64,000 nt of DNA from Dermanyssus gallinae. Taxonomy: Eukaryota > Arthropoda > Arachnida > Mesostigmata > Dermanyssidae. A program made the translations under genes and the position numbers. How positions within the stretch are numbered: position 1 is the first letter of the stretch; each line of letters starts with the position of its first letter. Below, piece by piece: positions 24,316 through 35,147 of the stretch. Location: the NCBI GenBank assembly GCA_003439945.1, contig QVRM01000980.1:186001-250000 (forward strand). Reading direction: 5' to 3'. Below the pieces are notes generated by a model. That model searched no databases. It was not told the origin of the DNA and saw only the letters and a list, made by a program, of their open reading frames with translations.

Positions 24316-25461
24316 CAGGGTCATTCATATGCTTTTGTACTTATTTCGAGGTTTGGTAGATCTCAGCAAGAACATATTTTTTCCAATGGAAGGGGGACGC
24401 GAAAACGTCTGTTTAGGAGAGAGAGTAAAATTTATAAAAGTAGTTATTATGCCATTTTTTCTTCTACATAGTTGTGCGAAATCTACGTTTGCGGGAGAAC
24501 CAATACACGCATGAAGGAGCCGATTATACCGGCGTGTTCGGAGAAAAATTCTGCACAACAAAAGGAAGACACTTCACCAGATTGCGTAGCGAAAAGCGAA
24601 TAGCCAGATTGAGGAAAGTCATAAAAAGCCGATATGTTGTTATGTCTTACGTTAACGCTTTTTCGTGAAAAATCGAAAGTTTTTCCATTACGACCAAAAT
24701 GTATGTCCAACAGAACAGTCTCACTTAATAGCAAATGTAATGCCTACCATTTTGGTACCAAAGTGATGGTGCTGCGTTACGCAGTTGTCAAGTAACTAAG
24801 CTTTTTCAACAGCCATATCGAAAGCGAAGGCATGCATACTTTTAATGGGTGTATGAGAAAGTTAGGTACATATTTTGAGGTTTGGTAGAACTCGGCAAGA
24901 GAATAATTTTTCCTAGTGGAAAGGAGGGGGCGGAAACGTCTTGACAAAATGTTACGGTTCTGAACGTGAAAACTTGCACGTAAAACATAACAACTATGAC
25001 TGTCGAAAAAGCTTAGTTACTTGACAACTACGTAACGCAGCTCCATCACTTTGGTACGAAAATGGTGTGCATTAAATATGCTATTGCGTGCGAGTGGTCT
25101 TTTAGACGCACATTTTTGGTCGTAATAAAAAACGATCTTTCATGAAAAAGCGTTAACGTAACATATCGACTGTTTATGACTTTTTTAATCTGGTTATTTG
25201 CCTTTCGCTACGCAAGCTAGTGAAGTGTCTTCTCTTGTGCAGCGGTATAATCGGTTCCTTCATGCGTTAACTGGTTCTCCCGCAAACGTAGATTTCGCGC
25301 AACTCTGTAAGAGAAAAAGAGCAGAATAACTACTTTTATAAACTTCACATTGTCTCTCCTAAACAAGACGTTTCCGCGTCCTCCTTCCATTGGAAAAAAT
25401 GATTTTCTTGCCGAGTTCTACCAAACCTCGCAATAAGTACATAACGATATGAATGACCCTG
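24316..25461. mobile_element. Foldback (long inverted repeat) non-autonomous DNA element
   Basis: The element starts cagggtcattcatat and ends with the reverse complement, next to (TA)n at both sides. The arms are about 502 bp (24316-24817) and 467 bp (24995-25461). By eye they are well over four fifths identical, apart from an extra block of about 30 bp in the left arm. The spacer holds a third partial copy of the terminal sequence (about 24847-24945), in the same direction as the left end, so the element has a nested history. No transposase-like frame was found. The TA next to the ends suggests movement by a Tc1/mariner-type enzyme. That is an inference. Confidence 0.8.
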
Positions 25462-25479
25462 TATATATATAGGACCGGT

Positions 25480-25781
25480 CTCTCACTTTATTTTCAGTCC
25501 TACAACGTCCCAGGTTAACAACTAGAAATCTCATATCATCCAGATCTGGGCAGTTATTTTCTAAAAAAAAACAATAAAAAATATATATATATTTTTTTTT
25601 CTCGTAAGACAATTGCCCGTGTACGGTTTTTTTCGTGTCATGGCTAATTTTACTCCACTCCGGCATTTACCTTGTTTTAAATTGGAAACCATGCAAACCA
25701 ATTTAAGAGTGGCCGGTCTGGGTCTCTAACCCAGTCTTCCCGAATGCAAGGCAAATGCTTCGCCACTAAGCCATCTTGCTC

Positions 25782-25785
<4 letters not shown>
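25480..25785 (-). repeat. tRNA-derived SINE, family 2, copy 1
   Basis: On the minus strand the tRNA-like head reads box-A-like GATGGCTTAGTGG (25774-25762) and box-B-like GGGTTAGAGACCC (25731-25719). The body runs down to about 25500 (caggttaacaac, then catccagatctgggc). The head abuts (TA)n at 25786. Confidence 0.65.

Positions 25786-25826
<41 letters not shown>
25786..25826. repeat. (TA)n microsatellite
   Basis: A pure array separating SINE family 2 copy 1 from the partial copy 2. Confidence 0.95.
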
Positions 25827-25829
<3 letters not shown>

Positions 25830-25842
25830 TATTTTAATCTTA

Positions 25843-25910
25843 AACGTCTCAGGTTAAACATTAGAAAACTCAGAGCATCCAGATCTGGGCGGCTGTTTTC
25901 TATAGAACAA
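25843..25910 (-). repeat. SINE family 2, partial copy 2 (body only)
   Basis: The text 'aacgtctcaggttaaac', then 'catccagatctgggcggctg', repeats 25504-25563 of copy 1 in the same orientation. The tRNA-like head is missing, so it is truncated, or the pair arose by duplication across the TA array. Confidence 0.65.
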
Positions 25911-25959
25911 TTAAAGAGAGCTGTGACATTCGTAGGACGGTGTGCAGGCACTACTTATT

Positions 25960-26848
25960 AACATTCATGATTTGGATTTTCGGAATTAGCTAATCATAAA
26001 CGAACTCGGTTGACATCCTAGGCTCCGCTACGGGCCGCAAGCTGCACGCATTCAAGTGCTGTAGCAAGTGTAGCGCTAAGGTATTTGCCGCTTAATCTCT
26101 AAGAGAACCATGCATTCCCCTGCTTACATGCTTAACCATCTTTATATTATCTGTAACCGCCGTTGAAGACGGCTTCCCATAATCAACGCTAAAGCGCCAA
26201 AGAATAATAAACAACGTTTAAACTACGTGCTCTTTTAGATAGTCAAAGCCGGAAAATGCACAAATTCGGCCAGCCACCTCGGTAGCATCGAGTTCCTCGT
26301 AGAAGCAATAACGCAATTTGTTGGAGGTAATGTTAAGCGATCGACAATCTAGCTAATTGCCAATATGAATAGCAGCAAGTTCACTTCGTCAGAGGGAGAG
26401 AGAGAGAGAGTGCCAAATAAACATTGTCCGAGTATTGTAGTTATGGCTGTAAATAACTCTTTCGCTTCAATTCTCAATAACACGTGCTCTGTCAAAAGCC
26501 CTTTATCAAATCCCGTATATTCTCCCGTATTATAGCGTGTAGCATGCATTAAAGGGCAGCCTTTATCATACTTATTTGAGCTCGTCCACGCTTTTCGAGC
26601 TCTACGCGTTGTACGTAACTAATCTGCATCTCATTACATCGACGCCCATGCACAAGGAAAGCTTTTAAGAAGATACCAAGGTAAACAAACAAAGGATAAC
26701 GGTTACTAGACTCTGAACTATAAAGTGAGAGTTGTATGCGCTATGTAAATAAACAAAGATGGTTAGTCCGATTAATCCAAACTGAAGAAAGGCAACGAAA
26801 GCCGGGGCATCAACACAGCAACCACAGTAATTAGATAACAATAGTTAA
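25960..26848. other. No recognisable feature
   Basis: AT-rich, with a short (GA)n at about 26391-26410. Nothing else was seen. Confidence 0.5.
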
Positions 26849-27030
26849 TCAGCAAACACGGTCAGGATCAAAACCACCCAGCTCAGCCAAAATGGCTCTC
26901 CAGCTCGAGTGCCTCCAATTAACGTAATTGATTTGTTTCTGCTTCTCTACAAATTTAGCGACATCTGCATTGTTAGTTAACAACCAAACAGCATCCCCTG
27001 TGCTGACTTTTCCCGCCGAGCTCTCCACTT
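26849..27030 (-). CDS. Candidate terminal coding exon, unknown protein
   Basis: Not recognised. On the minus strand a pyrimidine-rich run ending in cag (ttgtttcgttttcgtggcag, last base 27031) is a good splice acceptor. After it, 59 codons run to a TGA at 26849 (VESSAGKVSTGDAVWLLTNN, later INYVNWRHSSWRAILAELGG). The residue mix is normal for a soluble protein and is not low complexity. No polyadenylation signal was seen nearby on that strand, and no partner exon was identified. It may be a last exon of a host gene, a transposon exon, or chance. Confidence 0.22.
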
Positions 27031-27079
27031 CTGCCACGAAAACGAAACAAGGGTAGAAACGGCAAAAAATGAACATCTT

Positions 27080-28388
27080 CTATATTTACAATAGCCATAT
27101 TTTGCTAAATCGCCGGTTAGCGTACAACGCGTAGCTCTGCGAGCTACTTTTCGCAATTATACAAACACTCTCAAGTTACCCTATATTTATCTATGAGAAG
27201 GGCGCAAACTCTGTAAACGTCTAGTGCCTTGTCAACACGCATAACCTGAGAACTATATATCTTCATTGTTCCGGCCGACTAGTGCTTCCGTTGGCTTGCT
27301 TTCAGCCAGCCAGTCAGCCAGCCGCTTTTGCAATCCCTGGCCTCGCGGAAAGTTCAAGGAATGAGGCTACACACTGACAGCACGTGACTGCAGTAGCGAG
27401 AGTAGCAAACATAATTAGGTGCAGGTTGGATTTTTGCCTCGAATATAATTTGAAGGGGAGTTTAGCTTCGTTTTACTCTGGATACCATGAGTTGCAGGAA
27501 CTATTTCCGCAGTATCGTTCGTCAATGGCTACCGGCTCTTTTGAGGAGTTTAATATCCACATTTATTTAAACTCACGCCTTAACTATTTAAATTTGGTGT
27601 TTACTTACACGTCCTTGTTAACTATAAAGCATTTGAAAAAAACAATTCTGGAGATATAAATGTAATATTCCTCCTACTCTTTATCCATATATGCATATAT
27701 TGGGCTGCGGCACTGGATATAATAAGGAACAACCATATTACCTATTTAAGGTCATTTAAATATACATATATATAAGGGCAAAATTCGGATACATATTTAT
27801 CAAAAAAGAAATATTTATTTAATTTTCCAAAGTGATTTCGTTACCTTGCTACCTTGCAACGGCTCCTGTCTGCTGCAATATACTTGGGCCGCCTCCATTT
27901 CCACTCTACAAAACATTCTTGAAACGCGTCTTTTGGAATTGAGTTGCTGCTGGGAATTTTTCCTTATCTCGATTATACTCTTGAAACATTGACTCTTCAA
28001 TTTTTTATTCGCGATAACAGAAAGGGTTGCACGAAGCCAATTCGGGTAGGTAGGGAGAAAATAAGCAAATCAAATCAATCCTACCAGATAATCTAAAACC
28101 AGCAACGATGTGTGCGCCGGTACATTGTGGTAATGGAAGATTCAAGACATGTTTGCCCGGAGTGGAGGCCTCTCTCTTCTTAAAAACCGCTTTTAATTGG
28201 AGCGAAATATGGTGTATGAAACTTCTAAGCAAGACAAATCTAAATACTTTGGTGGCTTTAAATATTAAAACTTTTAAAAACGAAAAAAATATATATAGGG
28301 AGTCAAATTTATCTATCATCTAACACATTATGTATATGTTACACGTATCAGGTAAGCCAATGTGCCCAGTAGGCGCGTATTGTTACTG
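27080..28388. other. No recognisable feature
   Basis: AT-rich. The frames at 27384-27659 (+) and 28005-28319 (-) have no motifs. Confidence 0.5.
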
Positions 28389-28583
28389 TCACGTGTCCGT
28401 TTCGATGAGACCAGGCCGAGACCACTTCAGAAGTGTGCCCTGAACGGAGGCAGCGTTTCCACGTTGTATGTCAAGATCCAGACGTTGTTTGAAAAAGGAC
28501 GACTTATTATCACCGGATGACAAGTTTAACAAGGTGCCGGCTTTGCGGATCAGCTGCCAGGTCGGAACGTCAGGAGCACCCAA
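28389..28583 (-). pseudogene. LINE carboxy-terminal tail fragment
   Basis: The frame reads SSFFKQRLDLDIQRGNAASV, then QGTLLKWSRPGL, matching the extreme end of LINE proteins ('FLFQR.S.AIQRGNA.S.LGT'). It parallels the fragment at 17,686 and ends soon after in a stop. Only the last 60 codons of the element are present, as expected for a 5'-truncated or broken copy. Confidence 0.6.
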
Positions 28584-28658
28584 GGCTTTTAAACGTGAGA
28601 AAGCGGAATTCGTAGGGATACCTGATTGATGAGTATTTTCTCAACTTGCTAGTCTACG

Positions 28659-28660
<2 letters not shown>

Positions 28661-28702
<42 letters not shown>
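28661..28702. repeat. (TA)n microsatellite
   Basis: Pure TA array. Confidence 0.95.
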
Positions 28703-28708
<6 letters not shown>

Positions 28709-29229
28709 ACATATTAAGGAACGTAAATTTATTCCGGCTGACGCGGGATATTACAAGATACATCACCTTTTATTTAGAGGGCTAACTGGAAAATGCGGTT
28801 GCACACATGGTCACCACGGCGGGGAAGGTCCCTGCGAGCGTGGGCCGGTAGTGTGGAGCTCAAACCTACTAAAAACCGGTTATGGCCCCGTCCCCCAGTC
28901 TGACTAGGAACTGCTTGCGCATCTCATCAACCTTTTGACGACGACCTTCCCAGATGGGTGAGGGTCAAACTGTCGGAAGGCGATAGTTTCCGGTACTGCT
29001 GGTGAACTCCCATGATGTTTGCACAAAATAAGATAACTTATTACGTCCGATCGCCTCTCCGCAGTCTTTCGGCAATTGGCGGCCAAAATTGAGTGCCACG
29101 ATAATAAGGATGCTATTTCACTGTAACCGTGCATTCTTGCAATTGCGCAAAGTGCCGATGGTGATGGCCAAACTAGACGTTTAAGACGCTTCAATTAACG
29201 TCCTGAGAGACAATTTGCCTTGAGCAGTC

Positions 29230-30460
29230 AAGTCGTGAGCGCCTGGTCATATCCTATAGTGCTATGTGTCGCAAACAGGCCTTTGACAGGGTGATCCTCT
29301 GGGTCCTCCATTTTTTTCTCCACTTTTCGGTATCAAGAAATTGGTGGACTCAATGGGATCCGCTATTATTGGAAGTCATTGACATACGCATGGTTAGCGG
29401 CCTGAGCCTTAACCGGGTCAAATGTGAAGTATATGTCACAATCCACAATCAAGTGAGACCATTAAATTAACCGGATCTATTTAACCTACATCCTAGCTAT
29501 TGCGTAGTGGACAAGGTTGACCTAGGGCTGCTAAGTGTACCCTTAATGCTAGGCGGTATTGCAAAGACATTATTCGGCCACAAAGACAAACTAAACGTCG
29601 CTACAGGCAGACCACCCTAATTGGAGGCCCACTGCGCCCTGTTCCTCGTCAGGTTCTGCTGTTTAGCCACAAGGTTAACATAGCTGCTCAGAGGTTGTAA
29701 AATGCCTTTATCTTCTGAGCTCTTACAACCATTAATGGCCTTAACTTGGACACTTTAGCGGACATACTAAATATTAGGCTTACTGCTTAGCAAGGCATCA
29801 AGCAATGATCCCAGTCCCTTTAGGCAACCTCGGTGTGCCGGACACGGTCATAATGACAGGGCCCCCAATCGTGTCGTCATTACTCTAGGCTGCGGACAGG
29901 GTTAAGGCATTATTACATAGTGGGACACTGAAAACGTTCAACCTCAAATTATTCATCTAATTGACGGATTATCGTCTCCACTCGGCTCTTTTCCCAATAA
30001 TAGGGCTAGTCAGGGCAATTAGACGGCCCTTTGCAAGAAAACCCACTAGCAAGCATAATTCATGGCACTTTGTCCGTTGCTGATAAAGCCAGATTTCGAA
30101 TCGTTAGTAGTTAAGGGGCTGAACCTTAGTTACATGTCCTACCCGCACAGGGACCTATTTGGAGCAGCGCAGCGCTTTACATGAAAATTTAAGTCGGGCA
30201 CTGAGATCTGCCGGCTTTCGGTGTGTGCTGGAACCCTCAAGTCTATCTAGGGACAATAAGAATAAACCAAACGGTCGCACTCTGACCTGACTTGACCTTG
30301 AGAGTGGCCTTTTGACTTGATTTTAAGGGAGGAGCTTGTTTGGGACGCAACTGCAACTGACTTATTGGCCCATCCGATTGTCGGTGCAGGTGCGGGCCGA
30401 TTAGGGCATGCATTCAGATTAGCAGAAGCTAACCAATGCAGAAAATGCTCTAGCGCGAGG
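29230..30460 (+). pseudogene. Decayed LINE: RT and conserved carboxy-terminal domain
   Basis: At 29261-29470 one frame reads CRKQAFDRVILWVLHFF (RT motif A region) and then GLSLNRVKCEVYVTI, the block after the RT active site (GL.LN..KCE). The part between them is shortened. The middle is unreadable. At 30174-30287 the carboxy-terminal domain appears (HENLSRALRSAGFRCVLEPS, then SLSRDNKNKPNGRTLT), ending in a TGA. In another phase 30326-30460 continues it (EELVWDATATDLLAHP, then AEANQCRKC). Domain order and strand agree with one element. It has many stops and frameshifts. The same domain occurs at 22,880 and 35,148. Confidence 0.6.
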
Positions 30461-30792
30461 TAATCTGCACCAGTATGTCAGTTGGCGTTCAAGACAATAA
30501 GTTCAGGCTTCTTTCAGCTCAAGCTGATTCAGCCCGTGAATAGAAACTATAGCCTTCCGACAGCACAGTTTAGAGCATCCGAATTCTTGCGTCAAAGGCT
30601 GCCTCTTGACATTCAGCGCGTAAACGCATAGTGCCACCTTTGATGATTTTTTTGGCAGAGTTTAGGCGTTATTTTAGAAATCTCCCGCCGAATATTTTCA
30701 GCCAGATTGTCGAAAATAGCTGGCGAACACATTGCTTTTCAAAAAAAAACCTACAGAAAAATGTTGAGACATCAGGTCGCACGAAAGTTGCA

Positions 30793-30850
30793 CGACCAGT
30801 GAGTAACATTCCGTGGCACGAAGTAGCCACGGAATGTTGCTCACTGGTCG
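30793..30850. other. Near-perfect 25-bp inverted repeat (hairpin)
   Basis: The arms 30793-30817 and 30826-30850 (cgaccagtgagtaacattcc... against its complement) differ at one base and enclose the 8-base loop acgaagta. Weaker pairing extends outward. It may be the core of a small palindromic element or an RNA hairpin. Confidence 0.85.
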
Positions 30851-30959
30851 CAAAACTTTTATTATAGTACAGCTTACTGAGTGGTTGTGAACGACGATGT
30901 TCAGCAACGCCTTGCCGACAGCGCGCCGCTATTTTAATTTTTAACTAAACCCCTAAGTG

Positions 30960-31560
30960 ATATACAGCCAATAGAAAGTCGACCAACACCTTGTACCTCC
31001 TACGCGTGCAACAATACATGCTGCATGTACATGTTAACTGCTAAAGACGAAAATCCTCTATTTTCTCCTCTAAAGCCTTGCTTACAGTAACCGTTCGTGG
31101 TTACCTCCTCGAGCCTAACCTGGCTTGTTTGTGAAGCGACGCGTGTTGCCCATTCAGACCTGTGTCGACCCAGTCCAGCTGCCAACGACTCTTAATGACG
31201 TGGTGCGTACGAGTCCAGCCAGCCTTTGATGAGTCGCGCCAGGCGACACGTCCGATGACGGAGGAGGTGCAACTACAAACGGATCTTGAGGAGAACACAA
31301 TTTAGCGAGAGAAAGAGAGAGAATGACCGCGAGAGAGAGAGAGGGTCAACATTTCAAAGCTGTTCAGACAACAGAACGGTCACCACCATTCTGCTGTGGC
31401 GGCGCTAAGCGGTGCTCGTGTTAGGTACAGAGAGATTCACCGCATGGCTGGCGCATCCATGTGGCGCGTACGTTTTTTTCGAACTGTGACGAGTAGGCGT
31501 CATTACCAGGGTTGCGGTGCACGGTGTGTTGGCATACCTTTCTTAGCGGGTTGACAGGGA
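30960..31560. other. Unassigned; (GA)n
   Basis: A (GA)n run lies at about 31310-31343. No coding motif was seen. Confidence 0.5.
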
Positions 31561-31564
31561 CTTA

Positions 31565-31745
31565 CGACGATGATGGTGGTGATAATGATGATGACGACGA
31601 CAATAATAATTATGACGATAATAGTCATGATGATGATGATGGCGATGATGATGATACTTATGATGATGATGAAAGTGATGATTATGGTAATGATGATGAT
31701 GATGATGATGCTAGTGATGATAATCATGAGAATGGCCATAGGTGA
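31565..31745. repeat. Imperfect (GAT)n / (ATG)n array
   Basis: About 180 bp of gat, aat and ggt triplets. The frames crossing it encode Asp runs or, on the other strand, Ile runs, and are composition effects. Confidence 0.9.
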
Positions 31746-31749
31746 TCAG

Positions 31750-32458
31750 CTAAATGAGCGGCGCACGCCCAAGTGCACGTTGTTGTTCTAAGTGAGGGAG
31801 GCGAGAGGCTGGATCCGTGGGGGTGAATGACAAGTGAGGAGGAAAAGGAGGTGGAAGAAGAGGGACGGGAGGCAGCGCCTCGTAAGCGAGCGAACGAGCA
31901 AGCTTCGAGACCCAATAACCTGCCCACCTCCAGCAGTGGGCAGGTATCCAGGCTGGAGCAGCGAGACGCTCGGTAGAAATAACTTCTGCGCCGCCCCCCC
32001 CCTGTTTTATTTGCGTCGTAAAAAGTTCTACTATTCGGCAGCACGATCGTTCGGTCTGGCAACGTGGCAACCTTCGTATGCCCTATTATAGCTGCTGCTG
32101 CTGCTGCCGCTGCTGCTCCTGCTCTCGTCGTAGTGGCCAACGTAGTGGCTGGTTAACAGCAGTGAGACAGAGCGTAGTAGTTAGTAGCTGTATAGTAAAC
32201 GGCACATGCATCTGCGACTAGCTAGCGAAACAACAGCGGCCGGGCGGCTTCGGGACACCTCCTGCGACATCGACACCGAAAGCTGTATGCCCTTTGAGGC
32301 TTCGGCCGCCGCTAGTCATCCATCCGTCCGTGCATCCATCCATTTATTCACGCTGGATCGTCGTCCGTCAGCTTTCACAATCAGTGGCGGTAGACTGTCT
32401 ACCGCCACTCGTAGTCGTGACCCGCCGCTTAGCGCTGTTTCCTGTCCTTCCTTGGCAG
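31750..32458. other. GC-rich stretch before the Asn-codon repeat
   Basis: It contains a (CTG)n run at about 32090-32127 and a (CATC)-like run at about 32318-32342, with many CpGs. It ends in a pyrimidine tract plus AG. It could be promoter or intron DNA of the candidate exon that follows. Confidence 0.3.
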
Positions 32459-32685
32459 ATAATGTCCGCCGTCTCCGTACAAGACAGACGCCGCCAGAGG
32501 CGCTTCTGTCTTTCTCGTCACGACAGCAGCAACAACAATAAAACTAAAGACAAGTACGACGGCGGCGGCAGCAGCAGCAACAACAAAAACAACAGCAGCA
32601 GCAACAACACCAACAACATCAACAACACCAACAACAACATGAACAACACCAACAATATCAACAACATCAACAACATCAACAACAC

Positions 32686-32737
<52 letters not shown>

Positions 32738-33163
32738 AACAACACCAACAACAACGCCACCAACACCACTAACAACACAACTAACAACACCAACAATAAC
32801 AACACCAGTAACAACGACGACAACAACAACACCAGCAACGACGACAACAACACCAACAACAACACTAACAACAACACCAACAACAACATCACCACCAACA
32901 CCACTAACAACACCAACGGCAACACCAACAACGACGACAACAACAACACCAACAACAACAACAACAACAACAACACCAACAACAACAACACCAACAGCAA
33001 CAACGACGACGACAACGACAACGACGACGACAACAACAATAACGGGTGCGAAGACAAACACAACGACGACGACAATAACAACAACACTAGCGACAACATC
33101 GATGGTAACAACAATAAACGACGAACAAAGGACGATGCGCCATTTCAGTTCGGTCAGGCCTGA
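32459..33163 (+). CDS. Candidate exon, Asn-rich low-complexity frame
   Basis: Not recognised. A strong acceptor-like signal (gtttcctgtccttccttggcag, split here as gtttcctgtcc and ttccttggcag) ends at 32458. The first ATG follows at 32462, and the frame stays open for 233 codons to a stop at 33163. It starts MSAVSVQDRRRQRRFCLSRH, then becomes almost wholly Asn with Thr, Ile, Ser and Asp, and ends NKRRTKDDAPFQFGQA. Against coding: the DNA repeat is open in several phases on both strands, the third codon base is almost always C, and the variation falls mainly at the second codon base. That is the mark of a drifting AAC repeat and not of protein selection. An untranslated exon is equally possible. 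Confidence 0.25.
32570..33120. repeat. Long imperfect (AAC)n array, about 550 bp
   Basis: AAC triplets are interspersed with ACC, ATC, AGC and GAC. Frames of 198 and 210 codons on the minus strand (Leu-rich and Val-rich) are by-products of the repeat. Confidence 0.95.
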
Positions 33164-33169
33164 CTCTTG

Positions 33170-34196
33170 TTGTCTGGCTCGGCCACCTCATTCAAGTAAT
33201 TCTCTGCCATAATGTTTTTCCCCCATCACGGGCATCCTTTCGTCCGCTCAATTCCTTGTTTGGTCTATCGACGCTGTTCTCCTTCTTTTCTCCCCGATTC
33301 TCCTTGTTCTTTTCCTTTCTGATGTGGCTTGCCTATTTAGTTTCCCTAGCTTTCCTCAGCCTGCAGATGTCCTTCCCCCGGTCGTTGTGGACGTCATCGA
33401 TACCGTCGTATGGTTTTGTGGTCCGACAATACGCGGCGCCACTTACAGGCCAGCAGTAATGACCATTGAAAAGTTTTTCAAACTAAAAACGCCACTCGAA
33501 GCCACATTAACTATCATAGGCGAAAAAAGTGAATGCGGAGTGAACAGGGACTCAACCAGAGACTCTCTCTACAGATGGAGAGAGGTAGAGAGAGAGAGAT
33601 AAAAGAAAATACAAGTCCGGAAACGAATTGAGAGGTCGCATCTCAGATGTCAATGATACAAAATTATATATATGTTGCAAACAACAGCAGCAGCAGCTCA
33701 GCTGCACGACCTGCTAATAATAATAACAATAATAATAATAACAATAATCACAATCATATAACACCGGTTTTTGCCAGTGCACTTTTACATATCGTATGTC
33801 AGATAGTCCAACATGGAGCCAACAATAGAAGCGGCTTTCCCTTTCTACGGTATAAGAGATAATGTTTGGCAGAGTTATTCTCCTCCATGTTGGGTACTCG
33901 TATTTGTTCTCATTCTTCTCAGCCAACTCGCAAAGAAAATTCATCGTAGATTTACCTTTAAGCTCATAGCAGCAAGCTCATAGCAATCAGTCTGTAATTC
34001 TGTCTCGGTACGTTGCGTTTACATTCACTGCGTATGTATAAGTGCATCTGTCTCGGCTTCACCATGTCCAACCACCCATCCATCTGTGGAGCTCTACGAC
34101 GCCACTACGATGCAGGACACGGGTTCTGGGTCAGGATTTTCCATCTAACTATACAGAGATGGTAACCCTATCTGGTATTTTAACTTTAATAAGAAA

Positions 34197-34198
<2 letters not shown>
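33170..34198. other. Unassigned; (GA)n and (TAA)n runs
   Basis: (GA)n lies at about 33572-33600 and (AAT/AAC)n at about 33711-33755. The frame at 33256-33459 is composed of pyrimidine-rich codons and is not convincing. Confidence 0.5.

Positions 34199-34199
<1 letters not shown>

Positions 34200-34275
<76 letters not shown>
34200..34275. repeat. (TA)n microsatellite, 76 bp
   Basis: Long, nearly pure TA array. Confidence 0.95.
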
Positions 34276-34278
<3 letters not shown>

Positions 34279-34279
34279 G

Positions 34280-34903
34280 TAATTAAATTCTTGGCGCAAA
34301 ATACATGCAGTCGCTTTCAGTAGACTCTTAATTTGCTATGTCCAGCATTGTGACGTTTTTGAATGGTCAAACTTTCTAGAGGCTAAAGGTTTCCAGCTGG
34401 AAAGGTTGTTGTGTGCACGTGAAAGAGCCACACGTGAATCGGGCTTACCTTTATCTGTAGGCCTTCATAGCGTAGCATTAGACCCCGGCTAGTTGAGAAC
34501 TCCACAGAAAACTTACACAATCGTTATCATCGATGTTGTATGGGTTTGCGCTTAAGCAGGTAGTTTGACGATGATCTAATCTGCATACAGCTGCGAACCA
34601 ATGCAAGTTCAGTACATTACGTGTACATAGTGGTGTATACATTGAACCCGTTGTACTCGCAATCAATGCCATTTATGACACATGGCGTTTGTAGTCTAAA
34701 CAGCGACGTGCACCACAAACAGTTACCTAAAGTATCAACTTGTGTACGCGACATTCTCTGAGTGTTCGGCCAATTACTTCAACCAAAACGAGTGTTTCTT
34801 GAACTTTTTTATTACGATAGGGATCTTCAGCTCTTGATCGTTAGCCGTTATCCATCCTCCACCCTTCCCACTATTACTACAATCGAAGCTCTTGTTTGTT
34901 TTT

Positions 34904-34950
<47 letters not shown>

Positions 34951-35147
34951 GCAGACAATTGCTTCCGATAAGCGTGTACAACCCTTTTGAGCTCAGCCTA
35001 GCTCAGCAGCGTACCTGGGACCGGCACGGCATTGCCCGATTGGACGTTGAGGAAGAGCTTCCATCGTAAGTCTTTTTACCGCTGCGGCAAGGGTGATTGC
35101 CCTTCCAAGGTTCTTAATTAGTTTTACAGTGATAAGATCCGGTCCCC
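34280..35147. other. Unassigned; (TA)n at 34907-34950
   Basis: No motif was seen apart from the TA array. Confidence 0.6.

Noticed and set aside
25719..25774. Possible tRNA gene next to (TA)n
   Set aside because: The head has the promoter boxes but belongs to a repeated body. A functional tRNA cannot be supported.
31724..32140. 138-codon Ala- and Ser-rich minus-strand frame
   Set aside because: Driven by (CAG)n and GC-rich composition. No motif and no conserved-looking block.
32429..33114. Minus-strand frames of about 200 codons rich in Val or Leu
   Set aside because: They exist only because GTT and TTG triplets contain no stops. They overlap a simple repeat and have no unique coding sequence.
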